DNA of 43,199 nucleotides from an uncultured Neomegalonema sp. (lineage in GTDB: Bacteria; Pseudomonadota; Alphaproteobacteria; Rhodobacterales; Rhodobacteraceae), in NCBI GenBank assembly GCA_937911325.1, contig CALDSD010000070.1, positions 1 to 43,199 of the forward strand, given 5' to 3'. The notes below the pieces were generated by a model. The model saw only the letters and a program-made list of their open reading frames with translations, ran no database searches and was not told the origin of the DNA. The translations under genes and the position numbers were made by a program. Position 1 is the stretch's first letter, and each line of letters begins with the position of its first letter. Below, in pieces: positions 33,203-40,784 of the stretch.

Positions 33203-33951
33203 AAAACTTCGCCAGAATCGTCGTCTTGCTGATGACCGGCCTTGCGGTTTCGGGCTGCGCCCGTCTGCAGGCGATCGGCAAGCCGCCGGAAGTCACCGCG
33301 CCGGGAGGGCAGGTGCAGCAGATCCAACCGATCGCGCCGAAACGCGTCGCACTGGCTCCGCCGCCACCGCCTGAGCCGGCTGAACATATCGCAACCGCCT
33401 CGCTCTGGCGGTCTGGCCCGAAGTCCTTGTTCGGCGACCGTCGGGCGCGCGGGATCGGCGACATCCTGACTGTCGTGGTTGAGATCGATGAGGAAGCCGA
33501 GATCGAAAACAAGACCTCGCGCTCGCGCTCCGGCGCCGACAGCGTCGCGCTTACCGAATTGTTCGGCGTTCAGAACCAAATACAGAAAATTCTACCGAAA
33601 GGCGCAGCGAGCCCGCCGGGCGTCGACCTGAACTCGACGTCGACAAGCGCAGGCGACGGCAAGACCGAGCGCGCCGAGGAAATCACCTTACGCCTTGCAG
33701 CCACTGTGGTTGACATGTTGCCGAACGGGCATCTGGTGATCGCCGGCAGCCAGGAAGTGCGCGTGAACTTCGAGCTTCGCGACCTCCAGGTCGCTGGCGT
33801 CATCCGGCCAGAGGATATCTCGCGCCAGAACGAAATCACCTACGATAAGATCGCGGATGCACGCATAATTTACGGTGGTCGTGGTCAAATAACGGATCTT
33901 CAACAGCCGCGTTACGGTCAGCAGGTGCTGGACGTGATCTTGCCTTACTGA
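33199..33951 (+). CDS. flgH: Flagellar L-ring lipoprotein FlgH
   Basis: A 250-residue outer-membrane lipoprotein forming the L ring. The lipobox is AVSGC with the acylated C20. A Pro-rich linker follows, then the family blocks SLFGDRRARGIGDILTVVVEIDE, the conserved RLAATVVDMLPNGHLVIAGSQEVRVN segment in two parts, and the C-terminal GRGQITDLQQPRYGQQVLDVILPY. Length is normal. The start overlaps flgA (ATGA) and the second FliL gene starts 9 bp after the stop. Confidence 0.97.
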   Translation: MKNFARIVVLLMTGLAVSGCARLQAIGKPPEVTAPGGQVQQIQPIAPKRVALAPPPPPEPAEHIATASLWRSGPKSLFGDRRARGIGDILTVVVEIDEEAEIENKTSRSRSGADSVALTELFGVQNQIQKILPKGAASPPGVDLNSTSTSAGDGKTERAEEITLRLAATVVDMLPNGHLVIAGSQEVRVNFELRDLQVAGVIRPEDISRQNEITYDKIADARIIYGGRGQITDLQQPRYGQQVLDVILPY

Positions 33952-33960
33952 GGATCGGTT

Positions 33961-34455
33961 ATGAACAAGCTCATGCTTGTAGGCGTTATCGTTGCAGGAG
34001 CCCTGGCTGGCGGAGCCGTGGGTTTTGTCATGATGCCTGAACCTCCGGAGCTGACGGAGGAGGAGAAGAAAAAGGCCCAGGAAGAGGCGAAGAAAAAAGC
34101 CAAGGCCGAGAAGATGGCCAAGAAGGCCACGGAATACGACTATCTCCGACTGGATCGTCAGTTCGTCGTGCCGATTATCGAAGACGGCTCGGTGCGCAGC
34201 CTTGTCGTGCTCGAGCTCAATCTCGAGATCGAACCCGGAGCTTCCGAGAGAATCTACTCGATCGAGCCGCGCGTGCGCGACGCGCTTCTTGCGCAGCTGC
34301 ATCGAACCGCGCAGGAAGGCGGCTTTGTCGATCGTTTGGGAACGTCGTCATTCCTCAACGAACTGCGCGAAGACCTCAGACTGGCGTTGAAGCCGTTTCT
34401 CGGCGACGACCTGCACAGCGTTCTCATCGGCAACATCGTTCGCCGCGACGTCTGA
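33961..34455 (+). CDS. Second FliL-family basal body protein
   Basis: A 164-residue protein of the same length as FliL at 25944 but of different sequence. It has a short N-terminal TM helix (about 4-27) and a highly charged Glu/Lys helix (about 35-58). A FliL-type periplasmic domain with VVLELNLEIEPGASERI, VRDALLAQLHRTA and SVLIGNIVRRDV follows. Such a FliL paralogue directly after flgH is seen in other alphaproteobacteria. It may interact with the stator or L/P ring region; its separate role is unknown. Last gene of the rightward operon; the convergent flgD ends 41 bp downstream. Confidence 0.8.
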   Translation: MNKLMLVGVIVAGALAGGAVGFVMMPEPPELTEEEKKKAQEEAKKKAKAEKMAKKATEYDYLRLDRQFVVPIIEDGSVRSLVVLELNLEIEPGASERIYSIEPRVRDALLAQLHRTAQEGGFVDRLGTSSFLNELREDLRLALKPFLGDDLHSVLIGNIVRRDV

Positions 34456-34496
34456 TCCCGCATTTATCGCGATCGTTCGTGGCGGCGGCGAAAGCC

Positions 34497-35186
34497 TTAG
34501 CTGCTCAGACCCGTCAATTCATCCGTGGATCTTACCGAACCATCCTCGAACACAACCGAATAGCCATCGGTTGAGGGACGGACTTCCGAGATCGTCACAT
34601 AGGCTTTGGCGGCTTCGGTTCCGACGCTCTCACCGTCGCGGAAGTACTCGATCTGCGCCGAGTAGAGGCCCGGTTCAGCGACGTCTCCGTCCGCCAAGGT
34701 TCCGTCCCACTCAAAGGTTTCCGCGTCGCCGCTCAGCGTATAGCTCGCCGCGAATGCGCCGTCCGCGCTTTCGATGGTCAATGTCGCCCCGTTCGCCTGG
34801 ATGTTCCCCTCTGTGCGGAAACTCACGGGCTCGCCGTCAAACTCCGTCGCGCCGCCCTCGACTTCCGCCGAGAGGCCGATCAAAGACGCGGCGTCCGTGA
34901 GGTCTTGCGCGGTGAAGCTTTCGATCAGCTGGTCGAGTTTATCGTTGGTCGAGATCTGCTGCTCGACGGACGAGAAGGTCGCAAGCTGCGCGACGAATTC
35001 GGTCGGGTCGGCCGGGTCGAGCGGATCCTGGTTCTCCAGCTGTGCGGTCAGCAGCTGCAGGAACATATCGAAGTCCGACGTGATCGAGTCGCCGGTGGAC
35101 CCCGTATCCTGCGTAGCGGACCCGCCGCCAGAATTCGCTGCGGCCGTTGTGGTCTGAACGGTGTTCGTTGTGTTGATGTCAGTCAT
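34497..35186 (-). CDS. flgD: Flagellar hook capping protein FlgD
   Basis: A 229-residue hook scaffold protein. The N-terminal Thr/Ser/Gly-rich secretion segment (about 1-30) is followed by the DFDMFLQLLTAQLENQDPLD motif and PTEFVAQLATFSSVEQQ, which define the family. The C-terminal half is Ig/Tudor-like (about 95-200, with YTLSGDAETFEWDGTLADGD in two parts). Length is normal. It follows fliK by 14 bp in the same direction, so they form a two-gene leftward operon for hook assembly. No terminator was identified in the 41 bp shared with the second fliL gene. Confidence 0.96.
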   Translation of the reverse strand: MTDINTTNTVQTTTAAANSGGGSATQDTGSTGDSITSDFDMFLQLLTAQLENQDPLDPADPTEFVAQLATFSSVEQQISTNDKLDQLIESFTAQDLTDAASLIGLSAEVEGGATEFDGEPVSFRTEGNIQANGATLTIESADGAFAASYTLSGDAETFEWDGTLADGDVAEPGLYSAQIEYFRDGESVGTEAAKAYVTISEVRPSTDGYSVVFEDGSVRSTDELTGLSS

Positions 35187-35200
35187 CGGCGAAGACCTCT

Positions 35201-36877
35201 CTAGGCTCGAAGATCAAGTCGATCTTCGATCAGGAAACGTTGGGGTTCGACGTCAGAAGCGCCGTCACCTGAATAACCGCCCAGGAAGGGCTCTCGCCGA
35301 TCACCGGCGCCGGTATCGTCTTGGGCGTCTCTGTCGGAGAAGTTGATGTCGAAGCTCTCATAGCCGGCATCGCGCAGATGGCGTTCCAGCACGTCGGCGT
35401 TTCGACGCAGCAAGGCCAAGCTCTCTTCGCGTTCCGCTGAGACCAGAACGTGTGTCGATCCTTCGCGTGTCGCGATCTCCAATTCGATCCGACCGAGTTC
35501 GATCGGCTCCAGTTGGATCTCGATGACGCCTTGCGCCGTGTTGGTGCGCAGCGCCGCCGCCACCTGCTGAGCAATCGAGACCCCGACCGACGGAGGCGGT
35601 CCAACCGGCGCCGGCGGCGGGGTCGCCGTGGCTCCTTTGGGCGCGTCCGAAATCGAGGCGGCGAACGGCGAAGCTTGCTCGCCTTTCAAGGTCGCGTCGT
35701 CGACGATGGAAACTGTCCGACCGCCAGCTGCGGCGACCGCGTTCTGATTGGCGGCGGCCGCCATGGCGACTTGCTGACCCGGAGCCGTCGCGCGAGCGGC
35801 GACCGCAGGCGCAACGCCTTGCGCATTTGAGAGCTGAATGTCAGGTTCAACGCGAGCCTCCGGCTGCGCGACGCCGATCAAAGGTTGCGGCTGCGTTAAC
35901 TGCTGGGCCTGCTGTTGGGGATCCGCCGTCCCTCCAGTCGCGTTTGCCGACGCAGCTGGCGCTGCAGGCGCGTCGCCTGTTTCGGTGATCTGCTGATCAC
36001 CAGCCAAGTCAGCGTCTGCGGGCACCTCGGGATCAACCGTGTCGCCCGACGGTTCGATGACCGACGTCAAACCTTTCGTCTGCGCCGGTTGGTTTTCAGT
36101 CTCTTCCGCCTGGAGCGTTTGAGTTGGACGCAGGGCTTCCGGAGCGGTCAGCTTGTCGGGTTCGATCCTGTCCGCTTCGACGCTCACCGGTCGTGCTTCG
36201 ACGGGATCCACCCCATTAGCCGCTGGATTTTCGAGTGTCGGCTTGCCTGGTCCGCCGGCTTCGTCGGCGACCTTGCCGAGCTGATTGGCTGCCGGCTGCA
36301 GCGGCGCCGGCCCATCAGGCGTATTGGCCACAACCTTTTCGACCGCCGCCTCCCGGACGGAGGCGGTCTTGTCGATCGCCTGCGAATTGACGGCCTCGGC
36401 CAATTCAGCTGGGGCGGTTCGATTGATCTGCTCGGGCCCCGCGACAGGCTGCGCGCTATCGGCGATGGCCTTCTCGACCGCCTTTACGTTGTTCTCGTCC
36501 AGGGGCGCCGCCTTGTTTTCGAGCACTGGCGCGCCGTCGATCACGTCCGTATCGCCCAATACGCTGTCGAATGTCCCGGACCGGTTGGCTGGATCGGCGT
36601 CGAAACTCTCGACCGCCTCGCCTGATTGGCGCTGCGTCGGCGTCTCAAGCGCTAACTGCAGATTGAGTTGTTCCCCTTGCGTCTGAGCCTTGGGCGCCTG
36701 CGCGTCCTGAGGGCTTTCGGCTGACGCATCAGCTTCGAAGAGCGCCGAGAATTGTCCCTGCGCGTCCCCTGATTTCTCTCGATCGGCCGGCTGCTTACTC
36801 TTGGATTCTCCAAGTTGGGCAGGCCTTAGGATCAGGTCTATGGCGTTCTCGCTCACGTGCCGTCCTAGCGTAAACAT
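35201..36877 (-). CDS. fliK: Flagellar hook-length control protein FliK
   Basis: A 558-residue FliK. The long N-terminal region (about 1-420) is low-complexity, Ala/Pro/Glu/Gln-rich and disordered, as expected of the molecular ruler. The conserved C-terminal Flg_hook domain (about 440-525) contains VIEIQLEPIELGRIELEI and HVLVSAEREESLALLRRNADVLERHL in two parts. The C-terminal domain switches export specificity through FlhB. It shares the 91-bp upstream region with the divergent rod-binding protein gene. Length varies widely in the family, so 558 is unremarkable. Confidence 0.9.
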   Translation of the reverse strand: MFTLGRHVSENAIDLILRPAQLGESKSKQPADREKSGDAQGQFSALFEADASAESPQDAQAPKAQTQGEQLNLQLALETPTQRQSGEAVESFDADPANRSGTFDSVLGDTDVIDGAPVLENKAAPLDENNVKAVEKAIADSAQPVAGPEQINRTAPAELAEAVNSQAIDKTASVREAAVEKVVANTPDGPAPLQPAANQLGKVADEAGGPGKPTLENPAANGVDPVEARPVSVEADRIEPDKLTAPEALRPTQTLQAEETENQPAQTKGLTSVIEPSGDTVDPEVPADADLAGDQQITETGDAPAAPAASANATGGTADPQQQAQQLTQPQPLIGVAQPEARVEPDIQLSNAQGVAPAVAARATAPGQQVAMAAAANQNAVAAAGGRTVSIVDDATLKGEQASPFAASISDAPKGATATPPPAPVGPPPSVGVSIAQQVAAALRTNTAQGVIEIQLEPIELGRIELEIATREGSTHVLVSAEREESLALLRRNADVLERHLRDAGYESFDINFSDRDAQDDTGAGDRREPFLGGYSGDGASDVEPQRFLIEDRLDLRA

Positions 36878-36910
36878 GTATCGTTAATTTCGATAAATAG
36901 ATGAAAATGG

Positions 36911-36925
36911 TTACTATGTTTTTAC
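36911..36925. promoter_or_regulatory. Degenerate CtrA-like box in fliK/flgJ divergent promoter
   Basis: TTAC (36911-36914), seven bases, TTAC (36922-36925) keeps the N7 spacing of CtrA boxes with one change in each half. It sits in an AT-rich gap between divergent fliK and flgJ-like genes, where a shared activator site is expected. The match is weak, and chance occurrence in AT-rich DNA is possible. Confidence 0.3.
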
Positions 36926-36968
36926 CAAGATCTGGCTTTTTGGATGGTGCAGAAAGCGAGATCGAACG

Positions 36969-37298
36969 ATGACAGAAGCGTTGTCTTTATCCGTCCTTCA
37001 ACAGGGCGTCCTTTCCACCACCAGCCCGAAAAAAGCGGGGGCCGGCGCCGATGGCATGTCGGAGCGCGACGCGTTGGCGTGGGAGAAAGCCAAGGAGTTT
37101 GAGGCTGTCTTTCTGGCGCAGATGCTCGACCATGCGGGTCTTGGCGCGACGCCCTCAGCTTATGGCGGCGGGCAAGGCGAAGACGCCTACGCCAGTTTCC
37201 TGACCCGCGAATACGCCCGCATCGTCGCCGAGGAAAGCTCGGTCGGCATTGCAGAGCAAGTCTTCCAGGCCATGGTTGAAGGAGAGGACCTAAAATGA
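36969..37298 (+). CDS. flgJ: Rod-binding protein (FlgJ N-terminal domain only)
   Basis: A 109-residue protein equivalent to the rod-capping N-terminal domain of FlgJ, with KAKEFEAVFLAQMLDHAGLG, GQGEDAYASFLTREYARIV and VGIAEQVFQAM. The peptidoglycan hydrolase domain of enterobacterial FlgJ is absent, which is usual in alphaproteobacteria, where a separate lytic enzyme does this job. It guides rod assembly in the periplasm. ATGA overlap couples it to the next gene. Confidence 0.88.
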   Translation: MTEALSLSVLQQGVLSTTSPKKAGAGADGMSERDALAWEKAKEFEAVFLAQMLDHAGLGATPSAYGGGQGEDAYASFLTREYARIVAEESSVGIAEQVFQAMVEGEDLK

Positions 37299-37684
37299 GC
37301 TATGACGTTGAGATTTTGAATAAAATTGAAGCTTTGATAGAGCTGCAGAAGGAACAGCGCCTGGCGCTCACCGAAGGACGTTTTGATCAGCTTCAAGAAA
37401 TTGACGGCCGTACGGACGCCGCGCGTCAAAGCCTTGAGCAGGCGATGGATGGCGCGCCCCCAGCAGGGGCGTACAAGAACAAGCTCGTCGAACGGATCGG
37501 AGAACTCCAGGAGATCTCCAACGCCAACCAGCAGCTCGCCCAGGCGGCCCAACGTGGTGTGAAGTCGGCGCAGATGCGGATGTCGGACATCAAGGCCGCA
37601 AAGTCGGAGATCGGCGTCTACAGCGCGTCCGGCGCCAAAGTCGCGCGCCGTGCGGAAGGCGATCGTTTCGGAGAAAAGTACTAA
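37295..37684 (+). CDS. FlgN-like helical export chaperone candidate
   Basis: A 129-residue soluble, almost wholly helical protein with heptad-like repeats (LNKIEALIELQKEQRLALTE start, IGELQEISNANQQLAQAAQ centre), then a short SGAKVARRAEGDRFGEKY tail. Size, coiled-coil nature and position after the rod-binding gene fit FlgN, the export chaperone of the hook-filament junction proteins FlgK and FlgL. Those genes are not in the window, and the sequence match is weak, so this is a position-assisted call. ATGA-coupled to the preceding gene. The 178 bp after it contain the flagellin leader and no further gene. Confidence 0.6.
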   Translation: MSYDVEILNKIEALIELQKEQRLALTEGRFDQLQEIDGRTDAARQSLEQAMDGAPPAGAYKNKLVERIGELQEISNANQQLAQAAQRGVKSAQMRMSDIKAAKSEIGVYSASGAKVARRAEGDRFGEKY

Positions 37685-37810
37685 CCCGACGAATACGGTA
37701 ATCGCCGCTTAATCATTTACGTTCACAGTTGAAACATGCGCTGAAAGTTCGGCGTTTAGTAAAATTCGTCAGAATGACGGATGCAATATGGGTGAAGCGC
37801 GAGAACAGCG

Positions 37811-37856
37811 ATTGATCCCGGTGGACACGCGTCAGAGACGCAATTGATCAAGAGGG
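37811..37856 (+). promoter_or_regulatory. Flagellin mRNA leader with repeats around the ribosome-binding site
   Basis: ATTGATC occurs at 37811-37817 and 37843-37849. The second copy is part of the palindrome TTGATCAA, which runs into the AAGAGGG ribosome-binding sequence (37850-37856). Between the copies lies a small hairpin, GCGTC-AGA-GACGC (37829-37841). Such a leader could be the target of FlbT- or FlaF-type control of flagellin mRNA; no direct evidence. No clear sigma28 or sigma54 promoter was recognised in 37685-37810. Confidence 0.35.
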
Positions 37857-37862
37857 AATACA

Positions 37863-39044
37863 ATGTCCAGCATCCTCACTAACAACAGCGCAATGGTCGC
37901 TCTTCAGACCCTGCGTTCGACCAACAACAGCCTGGCCGAAGTTCAGAGCCAGATCGCGACCGGTAAGAAAGTCGCTTCGGCGAAAGACAACGCCGCGATC
38001 TTCGCAATCTCGACCGTTATGGAAGCAGACGTCACCGGCTTCCAGGCGATCAGCGACTCGCTGTCGCTCGGTTCGTCGACCGTCGCCGTTGCTCGTAACG
38101 CTTCGGAGTCGATCGTTGACGTTCTCGAAGAGATCAAAGGTAAAGTCGTCGCAGCTCAGGAAGAGAACGTCGATCGCACCAAGATCCAGGCTGACATCGA
38201 TCAGCTGAGCGAGCAGATCACCGGCATCGTCGAAGCTGCTCAGTTCAACGGTCTGAACCTGCTCAAAGGCACGGACGCTGTGAACGTTCTTGCGTCGCTT
38301 GACCGTAGCGGTTCGGGCGTCAACGCATCGCAGATCCAGGTTGCTCGGAATGACCTTCAGGTTTCGGCCGGCGCAGCTGCTGCAAACCTGACCGGTTCTG
38401 ACAACGTGCAGGCTGGCAACGCGTCGATCATCGGTTCGGTCGCCAACGGCGCCGACGTTGACGTTGTGATCGCAGCTGAGGCTGCAGGCGACGTCTTCAC
38501 GATCGATATCGGCGGCACGGTCGCAAAGTACTCCGCTGGCGCCACTGACGGTGTTGGCGATGTTGCAGCCGGCATTCGTGCAGCTCTGATCGACGCTGGT
38601 CTGTCGGTTGGCGCGGGCGGCTTCACGCTGGACGCGACGACAACCGCCGGCACGCTGACGATCACCAACAACACCGGCGCGGCCGTCAACTACACCGTTG
38701 ACTCGACCGACAACACGACCGGTGGTCTGGCTGAGCTGGACGGCATGGACGTCACCACGGACCTCGGCGCAAGCGACGCTCTGGATGACATCGAAACGCT
38801 GATCGACACTGCGATCGACGCTGCGGCTTCGTTCGGTTCGTCGGAGAAGCGGATCGAGATCCAGAACGACTTCGTGTCGACTCTGATGGACTCGTTCAAG
38901 TCGGGCATCGGCGCGCTGGTCGACGCGGATCTGGAAGAAGCTTCGGCTCGTTTCCAGGCTCTGCAGGTTCAGCAGCAGCTGGGCACGCAGGCGCTGTCGA
39001 TCGCCAACCAGGCGCCGCAGGCTCTGCTGTCGCTCTTCCGTTAA
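37863..39044 (+). CDS. fliC: Flagellin
   Basis: A 393-residue filament subunit. The conserved N-terminal D0/D1 region (SSILTNNSAMVALQTLRSTN, QSQIATGKKVASAKDNAAIFAIS) and the C-terminal region (ASARFQALQVQQQLGTQALS, ending SLFR) frame a variable centre (about 160-290) rich in Gly, Ala, Val, Asp and Thr. Codon use is biased to frequent codons, as expected for an abundant protein. It is exported through the flagellar system. flaF and flbT follow, which in alphaproteobacteria control flagellin synthesis. The intergenic space to flaF holds a perfect hairpin. Confidence 0.97.
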   Translation: MSSILTNNSAMVALQTLRSTNNSLAEVQSQIATGKKVASAKDNAAIFAISTVMEADVTGFQAISDSLSLGSSTVAVARNASESIVDVLEEIKGKVVAAQEENVDRTKIQADIDQLSEQITGIVEAAQFNGLNLLKGTDAVNVLASLDRSGSGVNASQIQVARNDLQVSAGAAAANLTGSDNVQAGNASIIGSVANGADVDVVIAAEAAGDVFTIDIGGTVAKYSAGATDGVGDVAAGIRAALIDAGLSVGAGGFTLDATTTAGTLTITNNTGAAVNYTVDSTDNTTGGLAELDGMDVTTDLGASDALDDIETLIDTAIDAAASFGSSEKRIEIQNDFVSTLMDSFKSGIGALVDADLEEASARFQALQVQQQLGTQALSIANQAPQALLSLFR

Positions 39045-39060
39045 TCGGATCCCTAAGCTT

Positions 39061-39087
39061 CCTTGGAGCGGCCCAACCGCTCCAAGG
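39061..39087 (+). terminator. Strong hairpin between flagellin and flaF
   Basis: CCTTGGAGCGG (39061-39071) and CCGCTCCAAGG (39077-39087) pair perfectly over 11 bp around a CCCAA loop, extended by one T-A pair. It lies about 17 nt after the flagellin stop and 45 nt before the flaF start. No T-run follows, so it may end or protect the flagellin message while allowing readthrough to flaF and flbT. Confidence 0.65.
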
Positions 39088-39131
39088 ATCCCAACTGAGT
39101 TCATTCGTTAGACCATTTAAAGAGGCCTGAA

Positions 39132-39518
39132 GTGCTCGATAGCTCAACCCAAGCGCGCAACGCCTATGCGACGACGCAATCCGCTGCGGCCACCCCGCGT
39201 GCGCTCGAGTATCAGGTCTTCTCTCAGATCACTGCGCGTCTCTCGAAGGCGAAGGACGCCGAGACGCCGAAAGTCTTCACTCAACTTGCGGAAGCGCTGC
39301 ACGACAACGTCAAGCTCTGGACCATTCTGGCGGCCGACGCTGCCGGCGACGGCAACCAGCTGGCGCCGACGTTGCGGGCTCAGATCGTTTCGCTGGCCGG
39401 CTTTGTTCGCGGCGAGACCAAGCGCGTTCTGGAGAAACAAACAGGACCAGAGACCCTGATCGATCTGAATACATCGATGATGCGTGGGCTGCGAGGAGCA
39501 GCGGAAAACGGGAGCTGA
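39132..39518 (+). CDS. flaF: Flagellar biosynthesis regulator FlaF
   Basis: A 128-residue FlaF: STQARNAYATTQSAAATPRALEYQVF in two parts, a helical core with TQLAEALHDNVKLWTILAADAAGDGNQLAP and a C-terminal DLNTSMMRGLRGAAENGS. It is a known flagellin-specific helper that promotes flagellin secretion or translation in alphaproteobacteria and acts opposite to FlbT. The start is GTG at 39132 with AGAGG about 7 nt upstream; no ATG fits the family start. It lies 4 bp before flbT. Confidence 0.93.
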   Translation: MLDSSTQARNAYATTQSAAATPRALEYQVFSQITARLSKAKDAETPKVFTQLAEALHDNVKLWTILAADAAGDGNQLAPTLRAQIVSLAGFVRGETKRVLEKQTGPETLIDLNTSMMRGLRGAAENGS

Positions 39519-39522
39519 CAGA

Positions 39523-39948
39523 ATGTCGGGCGGGTTGGTTTTAAGGCTGAAGCCTTTTGAGAAGTTCATCGTCAACGGGGTTGTCATGCAGAATGGCGAC
39601 CGTCGTTCAACGCTTACAATTCGCTCTGACGGCGCGTCCGTGCTGCGCATGCGCGACGCCATCCATCCGGATGAAGTCGATACGCCGGTCAAGCGGTTGT
39701 GCTACATCACCCAGCTGATCGTCGCGGGCGCGCGCGAGCCCGAAGAAGCCGTCGCCGAGCTCCTGCCCGGCCTCACGGAGATCGACCGCGCTTTCGGACA
39801 TCAGCCGATTAGCGAGCGGATCGAGAGGGTCCGGGGACTGATCGACGAGAAGAACTATTACCTGGCGCTGCGCGAGCTGCGGAACCTGCTTCCGATCGAG
39901 GCGATCCTGCTCGACCATGAGCCAGGAGCGTTCAGAAAGACGGCCTGA
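39523..39948 (+). CDS. flbT: Flagellin mRNA regulator FlbT
   Basis: A 141-residue FlbT from the ATG at 39523 (MSGGLVLRLKPFEKFIVNGVV start region, typical of the family); a GTG at 39484 would overlap flaF and add non-family residues. Conserved blocks include GDRRSTLTIRSDGASVLR, the RLCYITQLIVAG segment and a C-terminal REL-type helix. In Caulobacter FlbT binds the 5' untranslated region of flagellin mRNA and promotes its decay. It shares a TGATG start-stop overlap with the DUF1217 gene. Confidence 0.95.
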   Translation: MSGGLVLRLKPFEKFIVNGVVMQNGDRRSTLTIRSDGASVLRMRDAIHPDEVDTPVKRLCYITQLIVAGAREPEEAVAELLPGLTEIDRAFGHQPISERIERVRGLIDEKNYYLALRELRNLLPIEAILLDHEPGAFRKTA

Positions 39949-40784
39949 TGTTTCAGCCGATCGTTCCCATTGGCGGCGTGGCGGGATGGAAGCTGCTTGA
40001 GCGGACGCAGGACCGTCAGCTCGAGGCTTTTGTGAACTCGCCTGAGATCAAGCGGAACATCGACCACTTCCGAGAGAACGCTGGCAAGATCAATACGATC
40101 GACGAGTTTTTCGCGGACCGGCGCGTATTGGAAGTCGCGCTCGGCGCCTACGGTTTGCAGGATGAAATCTTCAAAACCGCCTACCTGCAGAAGGTTGTGT
40201 CAGACGGTGTGTTTGATGACAGCGACTTCGCCAATCGCCTGACCGACAAACGCTTCGCCGAGTTCGCTCAGGCGGTGGGCTTTGGCGATGGCGTTCCGTA
40301 TCTGCTCAAGGCCGAAACCGTCCGCGAAAAATTCATAACGAGGTACATCGATCGCGCTTTCGAGGTCAGCCTCGGCAACGTCGATCAGAACATGCGTCTG
40401 GCGTCGAACTTCAAGCGGGAGATCGCTGAGATCGCGTCCGACCCAAGCGCCGACTCTTCGGGTTGGTTCAAGGTGTTGGGGCGCAGCGATCTGCGCGCAG
40501 TGCTTGATGGCGCGCTTGGCATGCCCAGCGAGTTCGCCGGGATCGATGTCGATCAGCAGCGCGCCGAGATCGAAAGCAGAATGGCGTCGCTCATCGGTTC
40601 TCGCAGTCCAACAGCGCTGAACGATCCGGCCAATGTCGACAAGCTGATCCAGCGGTTTTTGTTCCGCGCCGAAGCCGAGGCCGGGCCAAACGCGCTGACG
40701 CCTGGCGCGACTGCCTTGACCCTTCTGCAAAGCAGCAGCTTCAGCGGCGCCGGCGGCCAGAACCTTTTCCAGTCACTGCTCTGA
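39948..40784 (+). CDS. DUF1217 flagellar protein
   Basis: A 278-residue protein of the DUF1217 family. It has an N-terminal LERTQDRQLEAFVNSPEIKRNI segment in two parts, FFADRRVLEVALGAYGLQDE, KVVSDGVFDDSDFANRLTDKR-type repeats and a central helical region, ending in a Ser/Gly/Gln-rich tail. Members occur only in alphaproteobacterial flagellar clusters; I infer a role in filament or hook assembly, but none is proven. No signal peptide is seen. The start overlaps the flbT stop by one base, and the end overlaps the convergent fliI stop by 12 bp. Confidence 0.88.
   Translation: MFQPIVPIGGVAGWKLLERTQDRQLEAFVNSPEIKRNIDHFRENAGKINTIDEFFADRRVLEVALGAYGLQDEIFKTAYLQKVVSDGVFDDSDFANRLTDKRFAEFAQAVGFGDGVPYLLKAETVREKFITRYIDRAFEVSLGNVDQNMRLASNFKREIAEIASDPSADSSGWFKVLGRSDLRAVLDGALGMPSEFAGIDVDQQRAEIESRMASLIGSRSPTALNDPANVDKLIQRFLFRAEAEAGPNALTPGATALTLLQSSSFSGAGGQNLFQSLL

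Noticed and set aside
37848-39104. 418-codon minus-strand frame opposite flagellin
   Set aside because: It covers the whole flagellin gene in antisense and comes from the gene's biased codon use; there is no ribosome-binding site and no family.
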